DNA of 64,000 bases from Aquimarina sp. U1-2 (lineage in GTDB: Bacteria > Bacteroidota > Bacteroidia > Flavobacteriales > Flavobacteriaceae), in NCBI RefSeq assembly GCF_017897595.1, contig NZ_JAGKIK010000001.1:248001-312000 (forward strand), given 5' to 3'. The notes beneath the pieces were generated by a model, which was not told the origin of the DNA, ran no database searches, and worked only from the letters and a program-made list of their open reading frames with translations. A program made the position numbers and the translations under genes. The first letter of the stretch is position 1. Every line of letters begins with the position of its first letter. Shown one piece after another: positions 36,301 through 44,876 of this stretch.

Positions 36301-36834
36301 CTCTGCGGCATTTCGAATTACTCTCATTCCGCGTCCTCCCCCTCCAGAAGCTGCCTTTAGCATAACGGGAAAACCTACTCGTTTTGCTTCTTTTTGTGCA
36401 ATCTCAATATCAATAAGATCCTCTGTATTACTTTGAATAATTGGGATATTGTTATGAATTGCTACCTTTTTGGCAGTTATCTTATCTCCTAAAGATTGTA
36501 AGACAGCTACTTTTGGTCCAATAAAAATAATGTCATTTTCTAGACATTGTTGCGCAAAATCTGCATTTTCAGATAGAAAACCGTATCCAGGATGAATAGC
36601 ATCGACATTATTTTTCTTTGCAACCTTGATAATAGCATCAATATTCAAATACGGTTTCAAAGGTTCGTGATTTTGACCTATTTGATAGGCCTCATCGGCC
36701 TTATATCTATGTAACGAATACCTATCTTCGTAGGTATACACTCCTACGGTTTGCAGTCCTATTTCGGTACAAGCCCTAAAAATTCGTATCGCGATCTCAC
36801 CACGGTTGGCCACTAGGACCTTTTTGATTTGCAT
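33382..36834 (-). CDS. pyc: pyruvate carboxylase
   Basis: The 1150-residue single-chain enzyme makes oxaloacetate from pyruvate and bicarbonate with ATP. In order: biotin carboxylase domain (about 1-450; KAASGGGGRGMRVI, FLEKFVENPKHIEIQI, FIEVNPRVQVEHTVTE), carboxyltransferase TIM barrel (about 530-810; TDTTMRDAHQSLLATRMRT, HLHTHDTS), the allosteric/linker part, and a C-terminal biotin carrier with EAMKMET (Lys is the biotinylation site). Length is as expected and no domain is missing. It needs a biotin ligase, and one is encoded at 58843-59574. Confidence 0.97.
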   Translation of the reverse strand: MQIKKVLVANRGEIAIRIFRACTEIGLQTVGVYTYEDRYSLHRYKADEAYQIGQNHEPLKPYLNIDAIIKVAKKNNVDAIHPGYGFLSENADFAQQCLENDIIFIGPKVAVLQSLGDKITAKKVAIHNNIPIIQSNTEDLIDIEIAQKEAKRVGFPVMLKAASGGGGRGMRVIRNAAELDKAFPESRREALNAFGDDTVFLEKFVENPKHIEIQIVADHHGNMVHLFERDCSVQRRYQKVIEYAPSFGVSDQIKEKLYHYALTICKAVDYNNIGTVEFLVDDAESIYFIEVNPRVQVEHTVTEIVTGIDLIKAQIFIAGGYKLSDQQIKIENQESIRTNGYALQCRITTEDPENDFKPDYGTITTYRSASGFGIRLDAGSVYQGVTISPFFDSMLVKVSANSRTLDGACRKMRRALSEFRIRGVKTNMPFLDNILQHDTFRKGAVTVNFIRDTKELFKIRESRNRATKLVNFLGDIIVNGNPDVKKTDITKSFVAPIIPDFDENASFPKGTKDLLTELGPEKFASWLKNEKKVYFTDTTMRDAHQSLLATRMRTYDMLKVAEGFAKNHPEVFSMEVWGGATFDVCLRFLRENPWERLRELRKAMPNLLLQMLIRGSNGVGYTAYPDNLVGKFVEQSWENGVDVFRIFDSLNWMKSIAPCIEHVRTRTNGLAEGSLCYTGDILDPKRTKYTLEYYIQLAKDIENAGAHILGIKDMAGLLKPYAAFELISALKSEINIPIHLHTHDTSSVQAATYLKAVEAGVDVVDVALGGLSGLTSQPNFNAVVEMLKFHDREHSIDISKLNEYSNYWEAVREYYYVFESGLKAGTGEVYQHEIPGGQYSNLKPQAQALGLSNRFHEITRMYSEVNQLFGDIVKVTPSSKVVGDMAQYLVSNNLTIEDVKGRGEMISFPQSVMSFFKGELGQPVGGFPKTVQKSVLKDQKPFTNRPNAHLEPVDFESEFEEFVNVFKKGMGRALDITDFLSYKLYPKVFTGAYNHHLKYDNVMNIPTKNFFYGMSPEEEIIVELDKGKTVLVQLISVGEPNDEGKVTVFFKVNGQTRNVEVQDNAIKVDTVVHMKADKNDAKQIGAPLQGALSSVLVKAGQEVKKNEPLFIIEAMKMETTITAHEDAVIKKIVLKPGKMVEADDLIITLK

Positions 36835-37087
36835 AGTATATTTTTGAGTTTTTTATATATTTAGCGAACATTCGCTACGAAGATATTGATAAGAAACATT
36901 CTTTGCAATAGCGTGCTCAAATAATATATGCTCAAAAGTTAAAATTTTATTCCCTCTAATAGAACGCCTTCAAGAGGCTACTAATACCAGTTCAGGATAA
37001 ATTAACAGATAAATTATACGATTTCTAGCTACATTTTCGTTAGTAGATGATCATATCAATTATAATCAAATTTTTAAACGTTTACCT

Positions 37088-37936
37088 ATGAAACAACAAG
37101 TAATAGTTTTCTTAAGTAGCCTTTTCTTTTTAAACTTGATGTTAACGAGTTGCCAGGATGATGACAATACACCTGAAACTCCAACCAACCAAGTTACTAC
37201 TGCTACACAATACAAAGATGTTGAAACCATAAATTCTGAAATCAACGCTTTGGTAGAGAATGTATTTAATGCAGAATCAGGATTTGGACGTAATCCAGGT
37301 GCTTCAGTTAATAAAGTATCTAATTGTGTCATAATAAATACCGAAGCTGTAGAGAACACACAGTCGATTGTGATCACTTTTGAAGATGGATGTGAGATTA
37401 ATGGTGAAGCTATCTCTGGTCAAATTCGTATCACTTTTGAAGTTATTCTTAATACTGCAAGTACAATTGACATGATATATTCGCTTGAAAATGTAACCTA
37501 TAAGGATATCGCTATTAGCGGAGGAGCTACGTCTACGTTCTCTTTTGAAAGCAATACTCAAAATGATTCACTCACTTCAAATTTTGGTATTAATTCTAGT
37601 TTAGTGTTTGCTTGGACTAATGGACTTACCGCAACTAGCGAGTCTAATCTTGTAAATGAAACATTTATTGTGACTAACACAGATGTACCTAGTGATTTTG
37701 AATTTTACACTTTAAATTCTGGTACCAGCCGTACAACATTTAGTAATGGAGACGTGTATGCCGTTGAAATTACCACTCCGTTACGAAATGAGAAAAATTG
37801 CGCATATACTGTAAGTGGTCGTGTGGCAACTTCTCAAAATAGCGAAACAACTACTTTGGATTTTGGTGATGGCACATGCGATAATATAGCTACCCAGATT
37901 AATAGCGATGGTACAGAAACTACAATCGAACTTTAG
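37088..37936 (+). CDS. secreted lipoprotein of unknown function
   Basis: 282 residues with a lipoprotein signal peptide, lipobox LTSC, followed by acidic and Thr/Pro-rich sequence (CQDDDNTPETPTNQ), a pattern typical of surface-exposed flavobacterial lipoproteins. The rest is predicted to be beta-rich, with Ile, Thr and Asn in alternating patterns and a few Cys. ITFEDGCEINGEAISGQI and TLDFGDGTCDN look like a repeated 'DGxC' element. No family is recognised. It is monocistronic, ended by a strong terminator 47 bp on. Confidence 0.7.
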   Translation: MKQQVIVFLSSLFFLNLMLTSCQDDDNTPETPTNQVTTATQYKDVETINSEINALVENVFNAESGFGRNPGASVNKVSNCVIINTEAVENTQSIVITFEDGCEINGEAISGQIRITFEVILNTASTIDMIYSLENVTYKDIAISGGATSTFSFESNTQNDSLTSNFGINSSLVFAWTNGLTATSESNLVNETFIVTNTDVPSDFEFYTLNSGTSRTTFSNGDVYAVEITTPLRNEKNCAYTVSGRVATSQNSETTTLDFGDGTCDNIATQINSDGTETTIEL

Positions 37937-37982
37937 ACTCTGATCTGAATCTGATCAAATCGTATTAAAAGTAAGTCTCTAT

Positions 37983-38012
37983 AACCGTTTTGGCCTACCA
38001 AAACGGTTTTTT
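37983..38012 (+). terminator. strong intrinsic terminator after the lipoprotein gene
   Basis: A perfect 11-bp stem, AACCGTTTTGG (37983-37993) with CCAAAACGGTT (37998-38008), loop CCTA, then T's to 38012. It sits at the convergent junction with the TRAP operon, whose stop is inside the T-run. Confidence 0.95.
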
Positions 38013-39144
38013 ATTGTTGAATTTTGTTATAAAAAGCTTTTTCAGTCACTGCAGACCATTTCGAGATCTGTTTTTGGAATTTAGAATAACTGTCATACAC
38101 TTCTTTTGACAATGGATCATCTCCGATCATTTCGATTAAAGCCTCGTCTGTATATACTCGCAATGCATCTAATGTCTCTTTAGAAAACTCACGAAGCTCA
38201 ACCCCTTCTTCATTGATTAGCTTATCTAGATAAATGCCATTCTGTTTATCAAATTCTGATAAAACCCACATCTGAGAACGTTTCGCAGCGGCTTGTAAAA
38301 CAGATTGTAAATGAAGCGGTAATTTGTCATAAAGGCTTTTATTTATAAAAAATTCTAATTGAGTACCCGTCTCATGCCAACCAGGAGTATAGTAATACTT
38401 TGCTATTTTATGAAATCCCATCTTATAATCATGATATGGGCCAATCCATTCTGTAGCATCGATTACCCCACGTTCCAAACTTGTGTATACTTCACTACCT
38501 GCAACCAAAACGGCAGCACCACCTGCTTTTTCGAGAACTTTGCCTCCTATACCCGGCAATCTCATTTTTAATCCCTTAAAATCTTCAATAGAATTGATTT
38601 CTCTGTTAAACCATCCTCCCATTTGTACACCTGTATTTCCTCCCATAAAAGGAACAATATTGAATTTGGAATATGTTTTTTTCCACAACTCGTATCCCCC
38701 GCCAACTTCTAACCAAGATGTGATCTGCTGGCTATTCATTCCAAAAGGTACAGCGGCAAAAAATTGAGCCGCCGGGGTCTTTCCTGCCCAATAATACGCT
38801 GCCCCACATCCCATCTCTATACTGCCTTGAGATACCGCATCAAAAGCTTCTAGCGGTGGTACTAATTCTCCACCTCCATATACTTTGATTTTTATTTGCC
38901 CATTGGATAACTCGTCTACCCATTGTGCATATTTTTCTGCCACTTCACCTACTACAGGAAAATTAGGGGGCCACGTTGTTGTCATTTTCCAATAAAATAC
39001 CTTATCCGGTTTAGCCACATCATAAGATGACGTGTTCGACATACTTGCAGGTGGATCACCTAAGCAGGAAATCATGGTCTGTACTATAAAAGAAAATATG
39101 CCAATCTTTAAAATAATGTGAGCAATTCTTGAATACTTCATCAT
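38011..39144 (-). CDS. dctP: TRAP transporter substrate-binding protein, 2-oxoacid (TakP-like) type, lipoprotein
   Basis: The 377-residue DctP-type binding protein has a lipoprotein signal (ISC), unusual for a TRAP binding protein, which is normally free in the periplasm. Family features: WPPNFPVVGEVAEKYAQWVDEL, GGGELVPPLEAFDAVSQGSIEMG, GGNTGVQMGGWF, GLKMRLPGIGGKVL and YTSLERGVIDATEWIGPYHDYKMG. These resemble the 2-oxoacid-binding TakP more than C4-dicarboxylate DctP, so pyruvate or another 2-oxoacid is a reasonable guess. Third gene of a dctQ-dctM-dctP operon (5-bp gap). Confidence 0.9.
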   Translation of the reverse strand: MMKYSRIAHIILKIGIFSFIVQTMISCLGDPPASMSNTSSYDVAKPDKVFYWKMTTTWPPNFPVVGEVAEKYAQWVDELSNGQIKIKVYGGGELVPPLEAFDAVSQGSIEMGCGAAYYWAGKTPAAQFFAAVPFGMNSQQITSWLEVGGGYELWKKTYSKFNIVPFMGGNTGVQMGGWFNREINSIEDFKGLKMRLPGIGGKVLEKAGGAAVLVAGSEVYTSLERGVIDATEWIGPYHDYKMGFHKIAKYYYTPGWHETGTQLEFFINKSLYDKLPLHLQSVLQAAAKRSQMWVLSEFDKQNGIYLDKLINEEGVELREFSKETLDALRVYTDEALIEMIGDDPLSKEVYDSYSKFQKQISKWSAVTEKAFYNKIQQ

Positions 39145-39149
39145 AATAT

Positions 39150-40496
39150 TTACTTTGATATAAAAATTATTTCAGGAAAAAATACAACAACCCCAACGAT
39201 AATCAATTGTATGATAATAAAAGGTATAATTCCTTTGTAAATTTGACTGGTTTTAACACTATCAGGCGCTACACCCTTTAGATAGAACAATGCAAATCCG
39301 AATGGTGGTGTTAAAAAGGAAGTTTGTAGATTAAGTGCAATTAAAATCCCCACCCAAAGCATATCCATACCAAACGCATTGAATATTGGGGTAACTACCG
39401 GAACGATAATAAAAACAATTTCAATAAAATCGATAAAAAACCCTGCAATAAAGATGATGATCATTACCAAAAGCAAAAATAATAACGGAGTCAAATTTGA
39501 AGACATAATTAATTCTTGCAGGTAAGAATCCCCACCTAAGGTTCGAAACACTAGAGTAAATGTAGTAGCACCCAGCAGAATAAAAAACACCATTGAGGTT
39601 AATTTTGTAGTTTCTTGTACAACTTCTCTTAATGTATGGAATGAAAATTTCTTTTGAATAATCGTTAGTATTGTTGCTCCTATAGCCCCTATGGCAGAGG
39701 CTTCTGTTGGTGATGCGATACCCGTAAAAATAGATCCCAATACCAAAATAATCAATAAAACAGGTAGTAGTAAAACCTTGATCATTTTGGAAATGAAATG
39801 ATCCCCTCTAAACTTCTTAATCTCATCGGCTGGAATACTAGGTGCATCGTCTTTATGTATATACGACTTTATAAGGATGTAAAGTATGTATAACAGGACC
39901 AGTATAACACCAGGAAGTAAGGCAGCAGAGAACAAAGCGCCAACATCTACAGATGCTGCACCTCTAGACGAACTGTTTATGGTATCGGCTAATAGCACTA
40001 ATACAATTGATGGTGGTATGATTTGTCCCAAAGTTCCTGAAGAAGCGATAACCCCTGTTGCCAATTCGGTAGCATAGCCGCGTTTTAGCATAGTAGGTAA
40101 ACTAATTAACCCCATAGTTACCACGGTAGCGCCTACAATACCCGTTGATGCTGCTAATAATGCCCCCACAATCACTACTGAAACAGCCAAACCACCGCGA
40201 ATACGACCAAATAGCATAGCCATAGTTTCTAATAAATCTTGCGCCAGCCCTGATTTTTCGAGCATAATCCCCATAAAAATAAATAGCGGTACCGCCATTA
40301 ATACATAATTATTCACTACACCCATAATTCGAGATGGCAGCAAATAAAATGTTGACATTTGAAAAATTTCAGGCGCAAAGATGGAAACCACAAAAGCAAA
40401 GATTACCGATATACCTCCTAACGTAAATGCTACCGGATATCCTCTGAGAATAAGAATGAAAATAGCAGCAAATAATAATAACGCCAAATACTCCAT
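39150..40496 (-). CDS. dctM: TRAP transporter large permease subunit
   Basis: 448 residues, about twelve membrane helices, of the ion-transporter superfamily. Typical segments: VALLIFAA-type first helix, SRIMGVVNNYVLMAVPLFIFMGIML, GLAVSVVIVGALLAASTGIVGATVV, ASSGTLGQIIPPSIVLVL and SPTEASAIGAIGA. It moves the substrate delivered by DctP, driven by a sodium gradient in characterised systems. It starts 3 bp after dctQ. Confidence 0.95.
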   Translation of the reverse strand: MEYLALLLFAAIFILILRGYPVAFTLGGISVIFAFVVSIFAPEIFQMSTFYLLPSRIMGVVNNYVLMAVPLFIFMGIMLEKSGLAQDLLETMAMLFGRIRGGLAVSVVIVGALLAASTGIVGATVVTMGLISLPTMLKRGYATELATGVIASSGTLGQIIPPSIVLVLLADTINSSSRGAASVDVGALFSAALLPGVILVLLYILYILIKSYIHKDDAPSIPADEIKKFRGDHFISKMIKVLLLPVLLIILVLGSIFTGIASPTEASAIGAIGATILTIIQKKFSFHTLREVVQETTKLTSMVFFILLGATTFTLVFRTLGGDSYLQELIMSSNLTPLLFLLLVMIIIFIAGFFIDFIEIVFIIVPVVTPIFNAFGMDMLWVGILIALNLQTSFLTPPFGFALFYLKGVAPDSVKTSQIYKGIIPFIIIQLIIVGVVVFFPEIIFISK

Positions 40497-40499
40497 GGT

Positions 40500-41000
40500 T
40501 TACTTCTTTTTTAAAATTATTTGAAAAGATTTGAGTATTTGTGAGGTACACTGTATGAGAAGAAGCATAAATCCTAATGTAATAGAAAACTTAAGCACGT
40601 ATAAAGCTGGTAAGCCACCTGCCTGAGGCGAAGCTTCTCGAACCAAAAACGAGGAAAGACTATAATACCAGGAAGAGACAATAACGACATAACACCAGGG
40701 TATCAATAAAAAGATTCCGCCAATGAGGTTTATCCACGCCCTTCCCTTTTCTGAAAGTTTGTTGTAAAAAATATCAACACGCACATGCTTATCGTATTTA
40801 AATGTATACCCTGAAGCTAATAGGAATAGCATTCCGAAAAGATAAATTTCAACTTCGATTATCCATACGTATGTGAATTTGAATACATAACGAATAATGA
40901 CATCAAAACCGATCATTAGCGCTAACAAAGCAACAATCCAGCTCACTACTGTGCCTATTTTTTCAATGAGCCCATCCAAAAAAGTTATAATTCTCTGCAT
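40500..41000 (-). CDS. dctQ: TRAP transporter small permease subunit
   Basis: A 166-residue four-helix membrane protein of the DctQ family. The segment IEVEIYLFGMLFLLASGYTFKYDKHVRVDIFYNKLSEKGRAWINL, including the HVRVD block, is diagnostic. It forms the membrane complex with DctM. First gene of the operon, and a -7-like box lies 74 bp upstream. Confidence 0.93.
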   Translation of the reverse strand: MQRIITFLDGLIEKIGTVVSWIVALLALMIGFDVIIRYVFKFTYVWIIEVEIYLFGMLFLLASGYTFKYDKHVRVDIFYNKLSEKGRAWINLIGGIFLLIPWCYVVIVSSWYYSLSSFLVREASPQAGGLPALYVLKFSITLGFMLLLIQCTSQILKSFQIILKKK

Positions 41001-41073
41001 CTTTACGTTGTGTGATTCTCAAATTAAAGTTGAAGATACTGAAAATTATACCAAAATGAATAGGTAAAAAGAC

Positions 41074-41081
41074 CAAAGATA
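41074..41081 (-). promoter_or_regulatory. -7 promoter box for the TRAP operon
   Basis: On the minus strand it reads TATCTTTG, exact to the TAnnTTTG consensus, 74 bp before dctQ. A -33 TTG is not obvious. Confidence 0.4.
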
Positions 41082-41133
41082 CGACGTTACTGTATTTGAG
41101 CTATGGTTGGTATACTGGCCTTATGGCTTCTGG

Positions 41134-41895
41134 CTATCGTATAAATACAGGTTCATTTTTGTTTACAGTGTGCTGCTCACTAAACGCATATCCGTCGTAG
41201 TTAAAACCTTTAAGGTCATCTAGGGTTTTAGCACTGGTGTCCATTACATATCGTACCATCATACCGCGTGCTTTTTTTGCATAAAAGCTAATGACTTTTA
41301 GTGTATCGTTTTTCCAGTCTTTAAAAACAGGTGAGATAACCGGTACTTTTAATTCTTTTTTATTGATGGCGTTAAAATATTCGTTACTCGCCAAATTGAT
41401 AAACAGTTCATCATTTTCCAATTCATTATTCAAAGCAGCTGTAATTTGATTTTTCCAAAGTCGATATAAATCATCATTTCTATCTATCGCTAATTTGGTT
41501 CCCATCTCTAAACGATAAGGCTGAATAAGATCAAGGGGACGTAATAGCCCGTACATACCCGATAAAATTCTCAATGTATTTTGAAGCGTATCTAATTGAT
41601 CTACTGGTAACGTATAGGCATCTAAACCGGTATACACATCTCCGTCAAACGCGTAAATTGCAGGTCTGGCATTTTTTTTGGTATGCTCTTCCTGAAAATC
41701 CTGATATCGGTTATAATTTAAATCGGCTAATTTATCACTGATACTCATCAAATCTCCGATCTCATTTTTCGACATTCGAGCTAATTTTCGATTAATTTGA
41801 GCTGCAGTATCCAAAAATTGCGGCTGGGTGCCTCTATCAGTAGGCAAATTGTCATTAAAATTTAGTGATTTTGCCGGAGATATAACTATTTTCAT
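41134..41895 (-). CDS. yaaA: peroxide-stress protein YaaA (DUF328)
   Basis: 253 residues, the normal length. [13 protein letters not shown] is the invariant opening, [20 protein letters not shown] and [27 protein letters not shown] follow, and [13 protein letters not shown] is the DNA-binding-like Lys/Arg segment. YaaA lowers free iron and limits oxidative DNA damage in Escherichia coli. It stands alone, with a family C element just upstream. Confidence 0.95.
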   Translation of the reverse strand: MKIVISPAKSLNFNDNLPTDRGTQPQFLDTAAQINRKLARMSKNEIGDLMSISDKLADLNYNRYQDFQEEHTKKNARPAIYAFDGDVYTGLDAYTLPVDQLDTLQNTLRILSGMYGLLRPLDLIQPYRLEMGTKLAIDRNDDLYRLWKNQITAALNNELENDELFINLASNEYFNAINKKELKVPVISPVFKDWKNDTLKVISFYAKKARGMMVRYVMDTSAKTLDDLKGFNYDGYAFSEQHTVNKNEPVFIR

Positions 41896-41974
41896 AAATC
41901 TGATCTTTTATTCTAGTCAAAAATACAATTGTGCTTTCATATTAGAAATGAATCGAACTATTTCTTTTCTATAT

Positions 41975-42139
41975 TATACCAAATCTACTATAAAAAAACA
42001 CAAATCTACTTGTTCATTTTCTCTTCTTCGAAGCCGTAAAATAATTACGTAGCTATGGCTATGCAATAATTTTACGGCTTCGAAGAAGAGAAAAGCAACT
42101 TCGCATCTTTTATGCCATTTTATAGTAGATTTGGTATTA
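41975..42139. repeat. family C palindromic element, copy 1 (MITE-like)
   Basis: About 165 bp with terminal inverted repeats TATACCAAATCTACTATAAA / complementary end TTTATAGTAGATTTGGTAT. The middle contains TTCTTCGAAGCCGTAAAATAA and its inverted counterpart, so the whole folds as one long hairpin. A copy with the opposite orientation lies at 55941-56110. It fills the yaaA-VOC gap. Confidence 0.9.
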
Positions 42140-42152
42140 GTATTAAAAAAAG

Positions 42153-42557
42153 TTATTTTGAGTTCGAAAAATCGTATTCCTTCATCTGTCTGGTAAAAGT
42201 TGCTTCATCTTTTAACGCTAAAAGGTTGCCATCTGGATCAAAAAATTTAGCAACGGTGCCCCAATCATGTTCTCTATAATCTATATCCAGCCCTTTAGCT
42301 TTTAGAATGTTTACCCACTTTAAAACTGAATCTACATGAATACGTAGACAGCTAAACGCTTTTTCATGATCATCGGTAAGAACTAAAAACTCATTCCTGT
42401 CTTCTTTTTCTACCATTAGATAAGTTCCAAAAAGATCAAAACAGGTCAATTCGTTATTTTTAAACAGAATATTTAACTCCAGGATATTTTGATAAAACGC
42501 AATACACTCGGTATACTTTTTTACATATAAAATATATCCTATTCGACGAACATCCAT
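42153..42557 (-). CDS. VOC-family (glyoxalase-like) protein
   Basis: A 134-residue protein built from two beta-alpha-beta-beta-beta units as in the glyoxalase/bleomycin-resistance fold. It begins DVRRIGYILYVKKYTECIAFYQNILEL and ends with DWGTVAKFFDPDGNLLALKDE, the metal-ligand region of the family. The usual first ligand position is occupied by a Tyr-Ile stretch, so it may not bind metal like a typical glyoxalase. Function unknown. A family C element abuts its 3' end at a distance of 14 bp. Confidence 0.82.
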   Translation of the reverse strand: MDVRRIGYILYVKKYTECIAFYQNILELNILFKNNELTCFDLFGTYLMVEKEDRNEFLVLTDDHEKAFSCLRIHVDSVLKWVNILKAKGLDIDYREHDWGTVAKFFDPDGNLLALKDEATFTRQMKEYDFSNSK

Positions 42558-42663
42558 ATTGAAAATTTATAGTCTAAATTATTGAAAAATAGCAACACTA
42601 TATTAAAACATTTATATACAGTAACTATCGTTATATAATTTGAGATTATTTTAGGTTCAAAAT

Positions 42664-42692
42664 AAAAAAGCCCACTCAAAAGCGAGCGGGCT
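42664..42692 (-). terminator. intrinsic terminator after the cold-shock gene
   Basis: On the minus strand a 9-bp stem with one G-U (42684-42692 with 42669-42677), loop of 6 nt, followed by a T-run (A's at 42664-42669 on the plus strand). Confidence 0.85.
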
Positions 42693-42718
42693 GTACTAAA
42701 AAAATTAATTCGTATATA

Positions 42719-42910
42719 TTAAATCACTTTAACATTTACTGCGTTTAATCCTTTTTTACCTTCTTTAAGGTCAAACTCAACTTCATCTCCTTCTCGAACC
42801 TCATCGATTAATCCAGAGATGTGTACAAAGTGATCTTTGTTTGATCCTTCTTCTGTAATGAATCCAAATCCTTTGGAATCATTGAAAAATTTTACTGTTC
42901 CTTTATTCAT
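42719..42910 (-). CDS. cold-shock-domain protein
   Basis: A 63-residue single cold-shock domain. RNA-binding motifs are intact: KGFGFIT (RNP1) and HFVHIS (RNP2). It starts NKGTVKFFNDSKGFGF and ends with LNAVNVKVI. Such proteins act as RNA chaperones that melt structures, especially in the cold. It has its own terminator, and a -7 box lies about 18 bp upstream, giving a very short 5' leader, unlike the long regulatory leader of E. coli cspA. Confidence 0.95.
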   Translation of the reverse strand: MNKGTVKFFNDSKGFGFITEEGSNKDHFVHISGLIDEVREGDEVEFDLKEGKKGLNAVNVKVI

Positions 42911-42927
42911 TATAAATTATTAAAAGA

Positions 42928-42935
42928 CAAATGTA
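42928..42935 (-). promoter_or_regulatory. -7 promoter box of the cold-shock gene
   Basis: On the minus strand it reads TACATTTG, exact to TAnnTTTG, 18 bp upstream of the start codon. Confidence 0.5.
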
Positions 42936-43061
42936 CTATTAATTGTCTAGGAATCCGTATTTATTTCAAAATAAAACTTTTATTAACCTTAATTTAATAC
43001 TTTGAAAAGTATAAAATTGTCTGGTTATGATCAACGCAATTCATGTTTCCAGTATATTTTG

Positions 43062-44099
43062 CTATCGGTTTTTGGCATAATTTCTCCATCGCTCAACACA
43101 TTGTGCCATATCCTCCGGAATTTCAGTTTCAAAAAGCATTTTTTTGCCAGTAACAGGATGCTCAAAGCCTAGTGTTCTTGCATGTAGTGCCTGCCGCGGC
43201 AGTACTTTAAAACAATTTTCTACAAATTGCTTGTATTTTGTGAACGTGGTACCTTTTAGTATTTTTTCGCCTCCGTATCGCTCGTCGTTAAAAAGAGTAT
43301 GACCCATGTGTTTCATATGTACTCTTATTTGGTGGGTTCTACCGGTTTCTAGTCGACAAGAAACCAGCGTGACATAACCCAAACGTTCGATTACTTTATA
43401 ATGTGTTACTGCAGGTTTACCTTTCTCTGCATCCTCTCCTTCAAAAACTGTATTTTGTAATCTGTTTTTGGGATGTCTGCCTATGTTACCTATAATGGTT
43501 CCTTGGTTTTCTGTGATAACTCCCCAAACCAAAGCAACGTATTCCCGTTCACTGGTTTTATCAAAAAATTGTTTTGCCAGATGGGTCATTGCTTTTTCGG
43601 TTTTGGCAATTACCAAAAGACCGCTCGTATCTTTATCAATACGATGTACCAAACCAGGACGGTTACTACTATTATTAGGAAGATGATCAAAATGATAAAT
43701 TAAAGCATTGATCAACGTACCAGAATAATTACCGTGACCAGGGTGTACTACCATTCCTGCTGGTTTGTTCACGACCAATACTACCTCATCCTCGTATACA
43801 ATGTCTAACTCAATATTTTCTGGAGTAAGTAGATTCTCATATGGCGGATGAGAGAAGAGCACTTTAACTACATCATGGGGTTTGACTTTGTGGTTTGATT
43901 TTACAGGGATATCATTTACAAATACACTTCCATTTTTTGCAGCTTGCTGTATCTTATTACGGGTTGCATTTTCTACAAAATTCATTAAAAACTTATCGAC
44001 ACGCAAAGGTACTTGTCCGGCTCCTGCTACAAAACGATGATGCTCGTAAAGATCATCTTCCGTTTGATCAAAATCTTTACTTTCTGGATGTTCTTCCAA
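43062..44099 (-). CDS. rluD: RluD/RluA-family 23S rRNA pseudouridine synthase
   Basis: 345 residues: an S4 RNA-binding domain at the N-terminus (PLRVDKFLMNFVENATRNKIQQAAKNGSVFVN) and a catalytic domain with HRIDKDTSGLLVIAKT, in which the Asp is the nucleophile, and LETGRTHQIRVHMKHMGHTL. By length and motifs it is RluD-like, which isomerises uridines in helix 69, but specificity among RluA relatives is not certain. It is 11 bp after the PASTA gene and probably cotranscribed. Confidence 0.93.
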   Translation of the reverse strand: MEEHPESKDFDQTEDDLYEHHRFVAGAGQVPLRVDKFLMNFVENATRNKIQQAAKNGSVFVNDIPVKSNHKVKPHDVVKVLFSHPPYENLLTPENIELDIVYEDEVVLVVNKPAGMVVHPGHGNYSGTLINALIYHFDHLPNNSSNRPGLVHRIDKDTSGLLVIAKTEKAMTHLAKQFFDKTSEREYVALVWGVITENQGTIIGNIGRHPKNRLQNTVFEGEDAEKGKPAVTHYKVIERLGYVTLVSCRLETGRTHQIRVHMKHMGHTLFNDERYGGEKILKGTTFTKYKQFVENCFKVLPRQALHARTLGFEHPVTGKKMLFETEIPEDMAQCVERWRNYAKNR

Positions 44100-44110
44100 G
44101 ACAAATTGTA

Positions 44111-44716
44111 TTAATTAGAAAGATTTAATTTAAGTCCTTTACCATCCCCAACGACCAGATCGATCGTAGAAGTTTTCATTAACATAGAACCCGGTTCTAA
44201 TTTTTTTCCTTTGTGCCTTAATTCTAAAACCTGGTCAGACATGTTAGGTTTGTAGGTAACTGTTCCTATTTTAAATCCGATAGCTTTCAATTTCGGTTCG
44301 GCTTGTCTACGTGTTTGAAGCACTACATTAGGCACTTCAATCTTTCTATACCCAGAAGGATTGAGCGTTACATATATTTTACGATTCTCTTTCACTTCAC
44401 TACCTGGTACAGGATTTTGTTCAATAACAGAATACCTAGGGTAGTCTGGATTAAAACTGGCAGAATCTTGTACCTCGTACCGTAAATCTTTTTCAGAAAG
44501 AATCTTTTCTACCTGGTCCAAATTCTTTTTACTTAAACTAGGAACTACGATACGCTGATCATGATTGGTTGTACTTTCTAACCACTCTAACGCGATATAC
44601 GAGAGTATAGCCAGCATCGCAATAGCTATCACCACCTGTATCAAGAATATTTTGCTATAAATAAATTTAAAAAGTCCTTTAAAAAAATCGACAACTTTAT
44701 TCATAAACGTTTGCAT
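44111..44716 (-). CDS. PASTA-domain membrane protein
   Basis: 201 residues with one N-terminal membrane helix (about 24-48) and extracytoplasmic PASTA repeats: RIVVPSLSKKNLDQVEKILSEKDLRYEV, VIEQNPVPGSEVKENRKIYVTLNPSG and VPNVVLQTRRQAEPKLKAIGFKIG. PASTA domains bind muropeptides or beta-lactams in kinases and penicillin-binding proteins; here no kinase or transpeptidase domain is attached. An in-frame ATG four codons later (44704) is an equal start. It is divergent from the ddl-coaD pair, a common flavobacterial arrangement. Confidence 0.9.
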   Translation of the reverse strand: MQTFMNKVVDFFKGLFKFIYSKIFLIQVVIAIAMLAILSYIALEWLESTTNHDQRIVVPSLSKKNLDQVEKILSEKDLRYEVQDSASFNPDYPRYSVIEQNPVPGSEVKENRKIYVTLNPSGYRKIEVPNVVLQTRRQAEPKLKAIGFKIGTVTYKPNMSDQVLELRHKGKKLEPGSMLMKTSTIDLVVGDGKGLKLNLSN

Positions 44717-44876
44717 AATTTGGACAAATATATAAAAACGGAAGGTTATACCCCTTTGTTATGAGATAAATGATATTTTTGTTAATGAAATCATCTTGAC
44801 TTTTTATAATTAGTAGCAAAATGATCTTTTTTACGGAATCAAAAAAGTCAATATAAGTTCAATAAAAGCAACTTGA

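Noticed and set aside
41074-41100. Possible -35-like TTGACT or sigma70-type promoters elsewhere
   Set aside because: The genome follows the Bacteroidota TAnnTTTG pattern; TTGAC matches, for example at 44796-44800, lack a partner and are common by chance.
44796-44851. Long-spaced inverted repeat TTGACTTTTT / AAAAAGTCAA before ddl
   Set aside because: The arms are perfect but low in complexity and 36 bp apart; too weak to call an operator.
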